From the NCBI GenBank assembly GCA_038501195.1, contig JBBPUQ010000003.1, positions 4,680,501-4,744,500 on the forward strand: a stretch of 64,000 nucleotides of DNA, written 5' to 3'. The notes under the pieces were generated by a model, which saw only the letters and a list, made by a program, of their open reading frames with translations, was not told the origin of the DNA and searched no databases. A program made the translations under genes and the position numbers. This DNA comes from Nemania diffusa. Taxonomy: Eukaryota > Ascomycota > Sordariomycetes > Xylariales > Xylariaceae. How positions within the stretch are numbered: position 1 is the stretch's first letter; each line of letters opens with the position of its first letter. Shown here one piece after another: positions 46,801-62,049 of the stretch.

Positions 46801-49800
46801 TAATATAATATTATATAAATTTAAAATTAATTAAAATATTAAATTATATAAATATATATTGTTATTTATAATAATATAACTTTATTATTTATAATATAAC
46901 AATTAAATTTTTGTTTATTTTAAATAAATTTTTATTATAAATTTGTTATAATATATTTAAAATATTTATTTTATTATTACTAGTATTAAAACTTTTTGTT
47001 TTTTTTATATTATATAATATTTTTTGATTTAATATATTGATTTTTATTTTTTATTTTTTAATAACGCTTTTTATTATATTAAATATTTAGTTTGTTTGTT
47101 TTATATATTTTTTTTATATTATTAATAATATATTGTAATATATTATTAACTTTTTAAAAACTAAATGATTATTTAAGTTAAAATATATAACTTAATTAAT
47201 TTAATATAATAAATGTATAATTTATTTAAAAATAAAAATTTTTATATTATATAATTATTATAATTATTATAACAAATTATTATTAAAAACTACTATTATA
47301 TTATAATATAAAAAATTATTAGCTTTTTTTATAATATTATAAAAAACTTTATTTTTATTATTTAAAATATAATTATTATTAATTTTAAAGTTATAGTTAA
47401 TTTTAATATTTTATTATAATATATTATATTTTATATTTTTTTTTAATTTATAAAATAAATTAAAATTAAAATAAATAAATTATAACTAATTAAAATATTA
47501 AAATTTTAATTATTTTTATAATAAAATAAACTTTAAAGTTAAATTAAATATAAAATATTTTTAAAATATAAAAAAACTAAGCTTTATTATTTAAAATTAT
47601 ATATATAATATATTATTATTTTTATTAAAAAATAACATATTATTAATTATAAAAATTGCAAATTTTTTAAAATATTTAATTTATTAATAAAATTAACTAT
47701 TATTTTAAATGTTATTAAATAAATAAAAATTTACTAGCTATTTTTTGCTTAATTTTAATATAATTTAAATATAAAATATATAATTATATAAATAAAAATT
47801 TTATAATTAAAAGCTTTTTATTTTATAAATTTAAAAAATTATTAAATAAATACTTTTTTTTAACTTAAAAAAATATAATTTATTTTATATTTAATTTTAT
47901 AAACTTTTTTAATTAAATTAAACTATTTAATATTATAAACTTAATTATATTTATATAAGCTTTTAATAAATTATTAATATATAAATTTATTATTAAATAT
48001 TTTAAAAAATATAATATATATTATAATTAAAAATATAGTTTATTATATTAATTAAAAATAGCTTTTATTTAAAAAATATTTTATTAAATATTTTTGTTAT
48101 TAAATTTTTAGCTATAAAATTTAACTATTAAATATTTATAAAACTTAAATTTGCTTTAAATATATTTAAATATATTATAATTAATATTAATTGTTAATAT
48201 ATAAACAATTTTAACTTTATAATATAGTTAATAATATAATATATTAATAATAAAGTTTAAACTTTTATAAAAATAAACAAAAAGTTATAATTATATTAAA
48301 AAACTATTATTATTACTTTATTAAATTAGCTATAATAATAAATGTTATATTTAATATAAAATATATTTTTTATATTAATAAAAATATATAGCACTAAAGT
48401 TTATAATTATTTAAATTAATATTAAAACTTAAAAATATATTTTTATTTATTATATATATATATTTTTAATATATTAATATATATTTATATTTTTAAATAT
48501 TATTAACAATAAAATAAACTTTTTTATTTATTTATTTATAAATTTATTTTTTAATATTAAAAAGTTATTATAAAATTTAGTTTATATATAATTTTTTATT
48601 ATTTAATAATTTAAAATAACTTAGTTAACATTTTTAAAAAAGTATTTATTTATTTAATTTATAAACTTTATTAGTTTTATTAAATTATTTTTAGTTTATA
48701 TATAAGTAATAGCTTAATCAATATTTAAATTATTAAAAAACTATATTATATTATATAAATAAAATATATTATAGCTATTTATTTTAATATAGCTAAAATA
48801 TTAATTAATAAAATCAAATATACTATTATTAGTTTTAATATAAACTAATTTTAAAAAAAATATTTAAATATATAAATAAAAATATTAAACTGTTATAATA
48901 AAGTTTTAGTTAATTTCTTTTTATAATATTAACAATAATTAAAAAATATAAATTTAAAATTATTTAAGTTATTTTGTATAATATAATATTGTATATAAAA
49001 TTTTATTTATTTTAATATATATAAATAATATTAAATTATTAAAATTTACTATAAATTATATAACAAATAAACTATATTAGATAATTATATTTTTTATTTT
49101 TTAATATTATAATATTTTTTTTTTATTAAATAAAAGCTATTAATATTTATATATTGCTATTTTTTTTAATAACATTAACATTTAAAAATTATTTATTAAC
49201 TTATTATTTTAAAGTTTAAAAATAGTTTATTATAATTTAAATATTAAAATCAAATTATATATTTGTTTTATTTTATAAAATAAAGTTTTTTGTAAATAAA
49301 TAAAGCTAATTTATATATTATTGTTTTAAATAATTTAATTAAACATTAAAAATAAAAAAATAAAATAAGTTATAATATATTTATTATATTATTATAATTT
49401 AATAAAAACTTAACTAATATATTTATTAATAATATATTTTTATAATATATAAATAATTAAATAAAATATATATTTATATATTTAAATCAAAGTTTTTTTT
49501 TTTAACAATATTATAATTTATAAAACAGTTTTTTATTATATTTATTAAGTTTTTTTATTTATATAAAAAAACTTTAATAAATATAAAAATAAAATAGTTT
49601 AAATTTTAAATTTTTAAAAATTTATTTTTAAATATAACTTAAATATATAATTAATTTTAAAAACTTATTTATATAAACTATATTTTATTAATAATAATAG
49701 CTTGTTTTTAATTTATTAAAAAAAAGTTAAAAAATATTAATATTATTAATATATTTAATTTATAATTAAAGCTGCAACTATTATTAATAAATTAATTAAT

Positions 49801-52800
49801 AAATATAATATTATTTAATTAATTTATTAATAATTTTTTAGCGCTTTTTTCAATATTATAAATAATATTATTAAATATTAATAAATTTTTTTATATTAAT
49901 AATAAAAAAAATATATTAAATAAATTAACAAAAATAAATAATATAAAAATAAATATATAAAATTTATTAAATATTAAAAAATAGTTTATATTAAAAAGTA
50001 TATATTTAAAATATTTAACAGTTTTAATAATAACATTTAATATAATAATAATTTTTTTAAAAATAAATAATAATATTATTTTTTTTTTTGTTTTTTATAT
50101 ATTTTAAAACTTTTTATTTTTTATAATGTTTTAATATAAATAATTATTAACATAAAATTATAATAACATTTTAATTATAATAATTTTATAAAATTTATAA
50201 AAAAACAATATATTTTTTTTATAATAAATTACATTTAATTTATATAATTTTAATTTTTTTTTTTAATATTTTTAATTAGTTAAAAAAATATATTAATAAT
50301 AAAAAAACATTATTAATAAATATAAAAATATATTTAATAATTTTATAATAAAACAAGTTTATAAAATAACTAGTTTTTAAATTGAATATAAATTTAGTAA
50401 TATAATTAAATATAACATTAATAATTAAAAAATGCTTTTTAAAAAAGTATAATATGTTGATTTTTTTAAACTAAAAATATTTATATAGTATTTATAATAT
50501 ATTAAATTAATAAATTACTAATAGATTTTTTTTTATAATTTTTATATTATATAGTTTATAAATATTAACATTATTATTTAATATAAAATATTAGTAATAA
50601 TTTAAATAATAAAAACTATATTTGTTAAAATTAAAAAAAAGTTATTATAGTTTAATTTTAAATTAAAATAAAAACTTTATAATATTTACAGCTATTATTT
50701 TTATTTAAAATATTTAAATTTAATAAAATTAATAATAATTTAATAGTAACAATATAAAATTTTAAATTTTTATTTAAAAATATAATATATATTTAGCTTT
50801 TTTTTTAATAATAATAAAATTAAAATATTTTATAATTATTAAATTTTATACTTTAAATATATAAAACTTATTTAATATATTTATATATATTTAAACTATT
50901 TTTTTAATATTATTTATATTTAATTATAAATATTTAAAATAAATATTTAAATTATTAATAAAAATAGCAATAATAATATTAATTAAAATATTAATATTAT
51001 ATATATAGCAAATATTAATAAATTATATATATTATTATTAAATAAAAAAATATTAGTAATAAATAAAAAGTATACTTTTAATATATATAAATTAATTATA
51101 AATTATATAATAAAAAAAATATATATTATTAAATTTAATAATAATAATATAAATAATTAAAAATAAATTAATATTAAGTTTTAAAAATTAAATATTATTA
51201 TAAATAAAATATAATAATAAAATTAAAATATTAATTATTTAATATTTATTAAAATATAATAAAACAAAATATATTAAAATATTTTAATATTTTATTTATA
51301 TATATTATTATTTATATATAATAAAATAGTTTTAATAGTTATAATTAAATATTATTAATTTAATTAAATTATATTTATATTATAAATTATATAATATATA
51401 GTTTATAACTTAAGTTTTTAATATATTATATAAAAATATTAATATATTTTAAAATTTATAAATTTAAAATTATTTATAAATATAAAAATCATTATATTAT
51501 AAAGTTATTAATAATATAAATTATTTTTTATTTTTTATATTAATAAAAAATTAAAAAAACTATAATTTAAAATAAAAAAATATAATATAAATATTATTGA
51601 TATTTTTTTTAATAAAAAACTAAATTTAAACTATATAATTTTTAATTTATATTATAAATTTTATTTTATATAAACTAAATAAAAAAAATCAGTTTAAATT
51701 TATTAATAATTATAAGTTTTTTTTTTATAACAAAGATTTAAATAAACTATTATTATATAAAGTATAAAATAATATAAATAGTTTTAATATTACAGTTTAT
51801 TTTTTTAACTTAAAAATTGCAGTTAAAATATATTACTGTTTATATAACTAATAAAAATTTATTAATTTTAATAAAATTTTTTTTATATAATATAAAATTA
51901 ATAAAGTTAATATTGTTTAATATATAAAAAGTTATTTATTATTAAATATTTTAATATATTAAATAATTAAATAATAATATATATATATTAATATTAATTA
52001 TTATATTAATTTTTATATTAATTATTTCTATATTAAAAATAATATATAAAACTTTATTTTATTTTAAAAATAAATAATAATATTTATTTTTTAACTTTTA
52101 TTTTTTTATAGTTTAATAATAAATTATTTTGATTTTTTTATTTTTTATTATATTTTGTTTTTTTATTTTAATTGTTTTTTTTGTTTTTTTAACTTTTTTT
52201 AAACTTAAAAGCTATAAAACATTATTTTTTTTTTAAATTTATTTAATATTTACTATAAAAAAATAATATAATTATTTTAAAAAAAACTAATTAATTAAAT
52301 ATAATAATATTATTTTATAAATTTTTATAAAATTTATAATATTAATTAATAATTTTAAATAAAAATATTTTTTAAATTATATAATAAATTTAAATATTTT
52401 ATTTATTATTTATTATTTAAAAAACTTAGCTATTTTAATTATTAAAAATAATATAATTTTTATATAAAAATTATATAATTTATAAGTTATTTTTATTAAA
52501 ATAAATTATATAAAAGCTTTTAAAACTAATAATATATAATAATAAATTATAACTTTTTATTAAAACTAAATTTAATTATATATAAAAATGTTTTTTTATT
52601 ATTTTTAAATTAATATTTAATAGTTTAAATTTATAATAATTATATTTATTTGCTATAATAGTTTATAATATTTTTTATTTATTTATTAATAAAGTTAATA
52701 AAATTTTAATTTAAAAAAAGTTAAATTTAAATTTTATAACATTAGTTTTATTATTAAATATAAAGATTTTTTTAAAAATTAAATATTTTTTTTAATAAAA

Positions 52801-53652
52801 TAAAAATATTTAAAAAATATGTTTTTTTTAAAAATTATTTAAAACAGTTTTTTTTTTTTTTTTAATATTAAAACTAAAAAGTATTTTAAATTTATATTAA
52901 ATAATTAAAAATAATTAATTTTATTTATTAACTAATTAATATATATTATAAATAATATTATTAAATAGTTAAAAAAACAAATATATTTAAAAATTAAAAT
53001 ATAAAAAATATATATTTATATATTATAGTTTTATTTATATTATATATTTAAATAAAAAATTAAAACTTTTTAACTTTATTAATAATAATATTAAAGTTAA
53101 CTTTATTATTATTATTTTATTTATAAATATTTAATATTTTAATAAATAATTGTTTATAAAAATTTAAATAAAACTATTAAATTTTATATAAATTAATTTT
53201 ATAGTTAATAATATAAAAAATAATAATAATATAATTGTTTTAATAAAACTAATTATTTTTTAATATAAAAAAATATTAACTTTATTTAATAATTTAACTA
53301 ATATAATAAAATTTATTAATATTAAATTTATTAATATTAATAATTTATTAAATTTAAACTATTAAAAAAATATAATATAATAATATTTATAATAAAAATT
53401 TAATTTATTTATTATATTTATTTAAATTTTATAAATAATATATAAAAAAATAATAATAATTAAAAAAATTTAATTATTAAAAATTTTATATTTAATAATT
53501 TAAATATAAATAAATAAATTTTTTATATATAATTTAATATGTTAATATTAATAATATATATTATTATAGCTTTAGTTTTAAATAAAAAACAATTATATTT
53601 TAAAATTAAAAAAAATATATTTAAATATTAGCTATTATAACTATAATATAAT

Positions 53653-53838
53653 TAAATAAAAAAGTTACTTTAATAAAAAAAAACTTTATATTATAATAAG
53701 TTTTATTAGTAATAAAATAAAAGTAAATAATAAAAATAAATTAAAACTTAAATTAAATAGATTTTTTTCATTAATTTTAAACTAGTTTTTTTTTTTTATA
53801 TTATATTTTTAAACTTAATATATAATATTATTTTAAAC
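53653..53838. repeat. dispersed direct repeat, copy A (see 61861-62049)
   Basis: About 186 bases nearly identical to 61,861-62,049 in the same orientation, 8.2 kb apart. About ten differences are visible and apart from run-length changes all are transitions; most are C or G here and T or A in the other copy. Confidence 0.75.
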
Positions 53839-56800
53839 AATATATTTTAAATAATATAATAAGTTTTATAATTATAATAACTTTATTTTTTAGTTTTATA
53901 ATTTCTTTTTTTTCTTTTTTATATTAATAGCTATTGTTAATATTTTTATTTAAATTTTTAAAATTTAATAGTTTATTTTAATGTTTTAGTTAAATTAATT
54001 TTTTAATAGCTATATTTAAAATATTAAAAATAAAAACTTATTATAAAATTATTTAAATTAATTTTTTAATAGCTATAATAATTAAACAGTAAAAAATCGG
54101 CGATATTATAATTAAAAGTTAATTAAATTAATTTTTTAACAATTATATTTAATAAAAAGTTATAATTAATATTAATATAATAAGTTTTTAATTAATAAAC
54201 TATAAATTAATTAATTAAAACTTTATATAAAATAAATTATTTTTATATTTTATATAAAATAACTATATTTATTTTTAATACTATTATATTTAAAATAATA
54301 TTAATTAATTAAAACTTATTATTTTTTTAAATTTTAAGTTTTTATTAATTTTTGTTTATTTAATATTTACAGTATTTTTAGTTATTATTTCTTTAAATTT
54401 TAATTTATATTTACACTTTTAAATTTTATATTAAATTTTTTAACAATATATAAAATTTTTTATTTATATTTTATTATTTTATTTTATATTGTTTATATAT
54501 TTATAATTTATTTATTTAATTTTATATATATATATTATTTATTAAAAAGTAAATATTTATTAAAAGATTTTGTTTTTATAATTTATATTTAAGTTATATT
54601 ATATATAATTTTAAATATTTAAATTATTTTATATTTTTTTAATAAAAATTTATATTATTATTAATAATAGATTTAAATAAATTATATAAATTTTATAAAT
54701 TAATAAATATTAAAAACTTTATTTTAAAATTAATTAAAATAAACAAATTATTTTTATAAAGTTTAAAAAAAAAACAAATATTAGTTATAAATATTAAATA
54801 TAATTTTATTTTAGCTAATAAAATTATATTTAAAAATTAAAATTAAACATTTTTTATAATTATATATTTTTAACTATTTATATTATATAATAGTAAAAAA
54901 TTTTATATAATAAATATAAACTTTTTTTTTATATTTTTAAATATAAACTTTAAAATATTTATTACTTTTTTAAAAATTAATAATAATATAACTTTTTAAA
55001 AATATATTTAATATAAATTTTAAAATATTTAAATATAAAAAATAATTATTAAATAAAACTTTAAGTAATTTATTAAATATTTAATTATTTAAAAAAAATT
55101 AAATATAATAGCTAATAATATAATTAATATATAAAATAAATTAAAAAATATAAAAAATTAATTTATAATGTAGATTTAATTATTTAAGTTAACAATTAAT
55201 AAAATTATTAATTTAATAATATTTTTAAAAAAAAAACTTATTTTTTAAATTAAATTAATTTTTAAAAAAAGTTTAATTAATAAACTATTGTTATAACTTT
55301 TGTTATAACTTTTATTTTAAATAATTATTTTAAATTTTTTTTTTTTAAAACTATTTAATATTAAAACATTTTAACAATAATATATATAAGTTTAAATATT
55401 ATTATTTTTTTTTTGCGTTTATTTTATAACTAAAACTTATTAAACTATAAAAATTAACAAGTAATTTTTACTACAATATAAATAAAATATTACAATATAT
55501 ATTAAACTAAATAAAATATATAATATTTATATATAATACTTTTTAATAAAAACATAGTTTAATATAATAATTTAGTTTAGTTATAATATTAATAAATTAA
55601 ATTAATTTAATATTTACTGTTTAATTTTAAGTTTAATTAATTTAATTTATAATTAAGTTTTAATTTAAATTAATAATAACATTAAATTTTAATTTAAATA
55701 ATTTATTTTATTATTTAATTATATATTAATAATTAAATAAAACAAAAGTTTAACTTTTTTAATATTGTAATAATTGTTTAATTAATACTTTTTATAATAT
55801 ATAATTTATTAATTTTAATAACTTAAGCGATTTTTTATTTAATAATTTAAAAAGCTTATATTAATTTAAATATAATTTTTATTTAAATAAAAACTTAAAT
55901 AAACTATATAAAAATAATTATTATTAAAAAAGTTTTATATTTTAAATATTGAATTATAATATTAATAATTTTTTTTTTAAGTTTTAACAATTAAAACAAT
56001 TTAATATTAATTTGTTTAATTTAAACTATAATAATTTTAATAATATAGAACTAATTATTAATAAAAATAAACTAATTTTTATAAATATATATAATTTTAT
56101 TAAATATATTGATTTTTTTTAAAAAAACAAAGATATTATTAAAAATAATATTAAATAAATTTTAATTATATTTTAAATTTTAATAAAAAAACTTATTATT
56201 ATATAATAAAATAATAAATTAATAAATTAAATATAAATTTATTTAAAAATTAAAAGTTTTATAGTTATATTTAATAAATTAATTTAACGATTTATAATAT
56301 AAACTATAATTATAATAAAACAATTTAATATAATTAAATTTATATTTAAAAATTTAATTAAAAATAATATAACTATAATTAATTTTATTTAAAAAAAGTT
56401 TAAATATATATAAGTTATAAAAACACTAAATTATAATAATTATAACTAATATAGCATTATAATAATTATTTAAATAAATATAAACTTTAAAATTAAAATA
56501 TATTTGCTAGCTTTTATTTAAAGCAAAAATAATATATTATTGTTTTATATAATAAAAATAATAAAAATAAAGCTAATTTTATTAATAATAATATAAAAAC
56601 ATTATTTTAAACTATTTTAAAAAATTTGTATAAACTAAAGTACTAATAAACAAAAACAATTTTTTAAAAAATTTATATATTAAAATTAATATAATAAATA
56701 AAAGTTTTATTATAAATAATATAATAATAATTAATATAATTAAAATAAATTTTAAAATAAAAAAAACAAGTTATAAAACTAATAAAACTTTTTTTAAAAA

Positions 56801-59800
56801 TATAAATAATAAAATAAATTTTAACTTTAATAAAATAAATTATAAAAACTTATTTAAAAAAAAAAAAAGCTTAAACAAAAAAACAATTAAAACAAATAAT
56901 AAAATAAATATAATTATAACTATATTTATATAATATAAAATAATTAATTTAAAAAATAATTAATATTTAAATAAAAATAATAATATATATATATTAATTA
57001 ACTATAATAAAATATATAAATATTATAATTAAATATTTAATTTAATAAAAAAATACAATAAATATATTAATAAATATAATAAATGTACTAAAAAATAAAT
57101 TAAATTTTTGTTTTTTATATATATATTATATTATTTATATAAACAATGTAGTAATTTGTTTTTTTTTAAAAATAAACTTTTTATATATTTAAAACAATAT
57201 AAATATTAAAATGTAAATTTTATATATTAAGCAGTTTTAACAAATATAATATTAATAGTATAAAATAACAACTTTTTTTAAAAAAAACAAAAAAACTAAA
57301 CTAATTATATTATATTTATAAATAATATTATTTAAAATTTAAAAAGCTAATATTTAAATAAAAAAGTTTTTAATTAATTAATTTTTATATTTAAAAGTAA
57401 TTATATATAACAAGTTTAATAAAAATAATATTATAGTTTATATAAATATAAAAGCTAAAAAAAACTTAATAATATATAAAACTTTTATTAACTTTTTATA
57501 TATAATTAAACAATATTAAAAAAAAGTTAAAAAATATTAATAATAAATATATTTAATATATAAATTAAGTTATTTTTATATTTTATTTATTAAAATATAA
57601 TAATTATAAATTTTTTAAACTTTTAAAAGTTATTAAGTTTATATAAATATTAAATAAAAATATTAAATTTATTATATTTTTTAAAAATAACTTTTTAAAT
57701 TTTTATAGTATAATTATTAATTATAAAAGCTATAAAATTATATTTATTAATATAAATAACTTTGAAATATTTTTTTATATATATTTTTAAATTTATTTAT
57801 ATATATATAAAGTAATATTTTTATAAAAAATAATTTTAAAATTTAAAAAAACAGTTTATATATTTATAATATAGAAATTTTTATTTTTAAATTATAAATT
57901 TATTTTTAAACTTTTTTATAAAAATAAAATAGCTATAATTATAAAATCAACTATTTTATATTTAATTATATTAATAAATTTATTATTAGTTAAAAAAGTA
58001 ATTTTTAAATATATTAAAATAAATATAATTTAAAAGTATATAAAATTAAATTATATTAAAGCTATATAAAAAAAATATATAAAAGTAGCTATTTTAATAA
58101 TTAAAATAACAGCTATAAATAATATAAAAATTAAAACTATAAATATAAATTTATAAATATTTAAAAATATTATAATATTAAATATATTTTTTATAAATTA
58201 ATTTATTTTAAATATAAATATATAAAAAACAATAGTTATAAAAAACTATAAACTAAAATTAATATAAACTTAAAAAAATATAAACTAAAATAATATAGCT
58301 AATATAATTAATATATTAAAATTATTAAATATAATTAAAAAAACTTTATTAATTAATATTATATATAATATAATTAAAACTATTTTAAAAATAAAATTTA
58401 TAAACTTTAATTTAAATATAATAATAATAAAAGCAATAAAAAAACTTAAATTAAAAGTTTAAAAAATTGCTAATATAATAAATATTAAAAAAATTTTTAA
58501 AAAAATAAAAATAAAAATAACTATAAGTTAATTTATTTATATTAATAAAAATTTACTAGTTTAAAAAATATTAAATTTATTAAAAAAAATATTTAAAGTT
58601 TAATTTAATTAAAATATTATTAACATTTTAAAAAATAAATAAATTAAAATATTTTTAATAAATAATTAATAAAAATTTAAATTTAATAATTGTTTATATT
58701 TTTTAAATATTAAAAACTATTATATAATAAATTTAATATTTAATAAATTATATAAATAAAACTATATAAAATAAATAAATAAATTATAATTTTTTATATA
58801 TTTAATTTTTATTATTTAATTATAAAAAAATAAAAAGCTATATATTTAATTTATAATTAATTTATAAACTTTTAATAAAATAAAAATATTAAATAATTAT
58901 TTGTTTTTATTATAATTAAAAATAATAGTATTAATTTAAAAAAAAAGTTATATTTTAATAGTAAATATAATATTTTTTTTTTATTAATTTAAAATTTATT
59001 TAAAATATTAAAATAAATTTATTATTATAAGTTTAAAAAGTTTAAAAAAATTTATAATAATATTAATAAAATTTTAAAATTTATTTATATATATATATAA
59101 TAATTTATAAATAAATTATTATAGTTTTATAAATATTACTATTAAATATTTATTAATAATATTATAATATTTTTTAATAATAAAAGAAATTATTTAAAAT
59201 AGCTATATATAATATTTAAACTATTTTATAAATAATAAATTTTGCTATTTTTTAAAAAGTTATTTTTAAAATATTTGTTAATAAAATTATTAAAATTTTA
59301 AATAAATATATTTAAATTATTTATTATAATAAAATAGTTAAAAACTTTTAAAAACTTGTAATTTTTAAACTAGTTAAAAATATTAAAACAATATTTTAAA
59401 AATATAAAATTTTTTAAAAATATTATTATTATATTATATATAATATATTAAACTATTATAATAATAAAAAATAGCTTTTTTTAATAAAAAGAAACAATTA
59501 AAATATATAATAGTTAATAATTTTAATAAATATATTATTAAATTATTTTATTTACTTTAATAGTTAAAAAAAACGCTTTATTTAAAGCTATATAAAAACT
59601 AATATATAATAATATAATTTTTTATTATTATAATTTTATTAAAACTTTATTTATATAAATTAATAATTTTTTAAAAAAAATTTTTAAATTAATATTATTT
59701 TAATTAAAAAATAACTATATTTAAAAGTTAAATATATTAATTTTAAATATATAAATTTTACTAATTATATTTTTAAATAAATATTTATTATAGTTTAAAA

Positions 59801-61860
59801 TAAAATTTAAACTTTTAAAATTAAAAGTTATATATATTATTTAAAAATATAAAAAGTTTTAAATAATTATAAAAGTTTTATATAATTTAATAATAATATT
59901 AATTAATTATTTAATAACTAAAAAAATATTTAATTAAATTAATATTAATATAGTTTTTATAAATTAAATAAATAAACATTTTATAAATATATTTATTTAT
60001 TTATTTTAATATAATTTATAAATTTTTTATTTATTAAAATAGTTTAATTTTATATTAAATATTTTTAATTAATTTTAAGCTATAACAAATTAAATTAATA
60101 AAATTAAAAAAATTAAAAAAATAAACAAAAAGTTAATATTAAATTAAATTTAAATAGTTATAAAAACAGAAATAAAAAATAATATATAAAAAATATTATT
60201 ATAAATTATAATAAAAACTTTAAATATTAAAAAATTTTAATTAATATTTAAAAAAATAATAAAAATATTAAAAACTTTAAATAATTTAAATATTTTTTTA
60301 TAATAATTAATAATTTATTATATAATATAAATAAAAAAAACAAATATAAACTATATATATTTAATATATAAATTAAAAAATTTTTTAAAATTATTTATAA
60401 TAATAAATATTATTTTAATGAGTAAAAAATAATAAAAAACTTAAAAAGTTATATAATTAAATTAAAAATATAAAAAGTTTAAATATATTTTAAATATTGT
60501 AATAAATATTAAATATATAATATTAATTATAAAAAGTTTTATAAAAATTATTAGCTAATTAAATTAAAAAATATAAAACTAATAAAAATAATTATAATAA
60601 ATTTTATATTAAATTTATTAAATATATTATTTATAAATATATTTTAATAAATTAAAAAGTTTAATTATTATAATATAATAATAATAGTTATATATATTAC
60701 TTTAAAAAAATTACTATTAATACTAAGTTATAAAAAATATATAATAAAAGATTAAGTTATATTTTTAATAAAACTTTTATTTATTTATAACTAAAGTATT
60801 TTTATAAAAGTTATATTAAATAAAAATCGCAAATTTATATTTACTTTTTAAAAAAAACTATAAAAAGTAATAAATATAAAGTTTTTAATAATTATAATAT
60901 ATTATTTTTAAATAAATAGTTTTTTAAAATATAAAAATTAAACAATAAAAATTATTATATATTATTATTTATTTTAAAACTTTAATAATATATAAATAAA
61001 TATAATTTTTATATTATTATAAAACTTTAATAATATATATTTTAAATTTATTAAATTTTTAATATATAAATAATTGTTTAAATTTAAATTATTAAGCTTT
61101 AATAATATAATTATAAAAATAAAAGCTATTAATATTTTAAAAAAAATATATTTTTAAAAAAAATACTTATAAAAAAATGTTAAATTAATAATAAATTTTA
61201 TAACATTTTATATTAAATATTATTATAATAAAAAGTATTAAATAATAAAGTTTTAAAAAAAAAATAAAATATATTTAAAATTATATAAAAGTTATTATTT
61301 ATTTAATAAACTATTTTAAAAACTTTTATAGCAATTTATAAAACTTTAAAAAATAAAAAAATAAATAAATTAATTAGTTTATAAAATTAATTTTTTTAAA
61401 ACTTTTAATATTTATTTAATTATATTAATAATATATATATTATTAAAAAAATATAAAAAAAATCTTTTTTATTAAATTTTTTTTTTTTTAAGCTTATTTA
61501 AAATAACTAGTTAAATTTAAAAAAAAAAAAATTTTTTTAAAATTAAAACTATTATTAAATATAAAATTAATAAATTTAAAAAAAGATTTAATTATTTAAT
61601 TAAATAAAAAAACTACAATTATAAAAACAATTAATAGTAATTAAAATAACAACTTTAACAAACTAAAAATTTAATAAATAAATATTAATAATATTAAAAA
61701 AAACAACTATTAATAAAAAATAAAAATAAAATTATAATAATAAAAAAAAGTTATAAATAATTTTATTAAAAAATTAATTAATTAATTAATTAAATAATTA
61801 AATAATTAAAAAATGTTAAAATTAATATATTTTTTTATATATTTTAATATTTAATATAGT

Positions 61861-62049
61861 TAAATAAAAAAGTTATTTTAATAAAAAAAAACTTTATATT
61901 ATAATAAATTTTATTAATAATAAAATAAAAATAAATAATAAAAATAAATTAAGATTTAAATTAAATAAATTTTTTTTATTAATTTTAAACTAGTTTTTTT
62001 TTTTTTATATTATATTTTTAAACTTAATATATAATATTATTTTAAATAA
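61861..62049. repeat. dispersed direct repeat, copy B (see 53653-53838)
   Basis: The more AT-rich partner of the repeat at 53,653. It ends in the same T-rich tract and the TATAATATTATTTTAAA tail, so the shared unit probably represents part of one transposon family. Confidence 0.75.
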
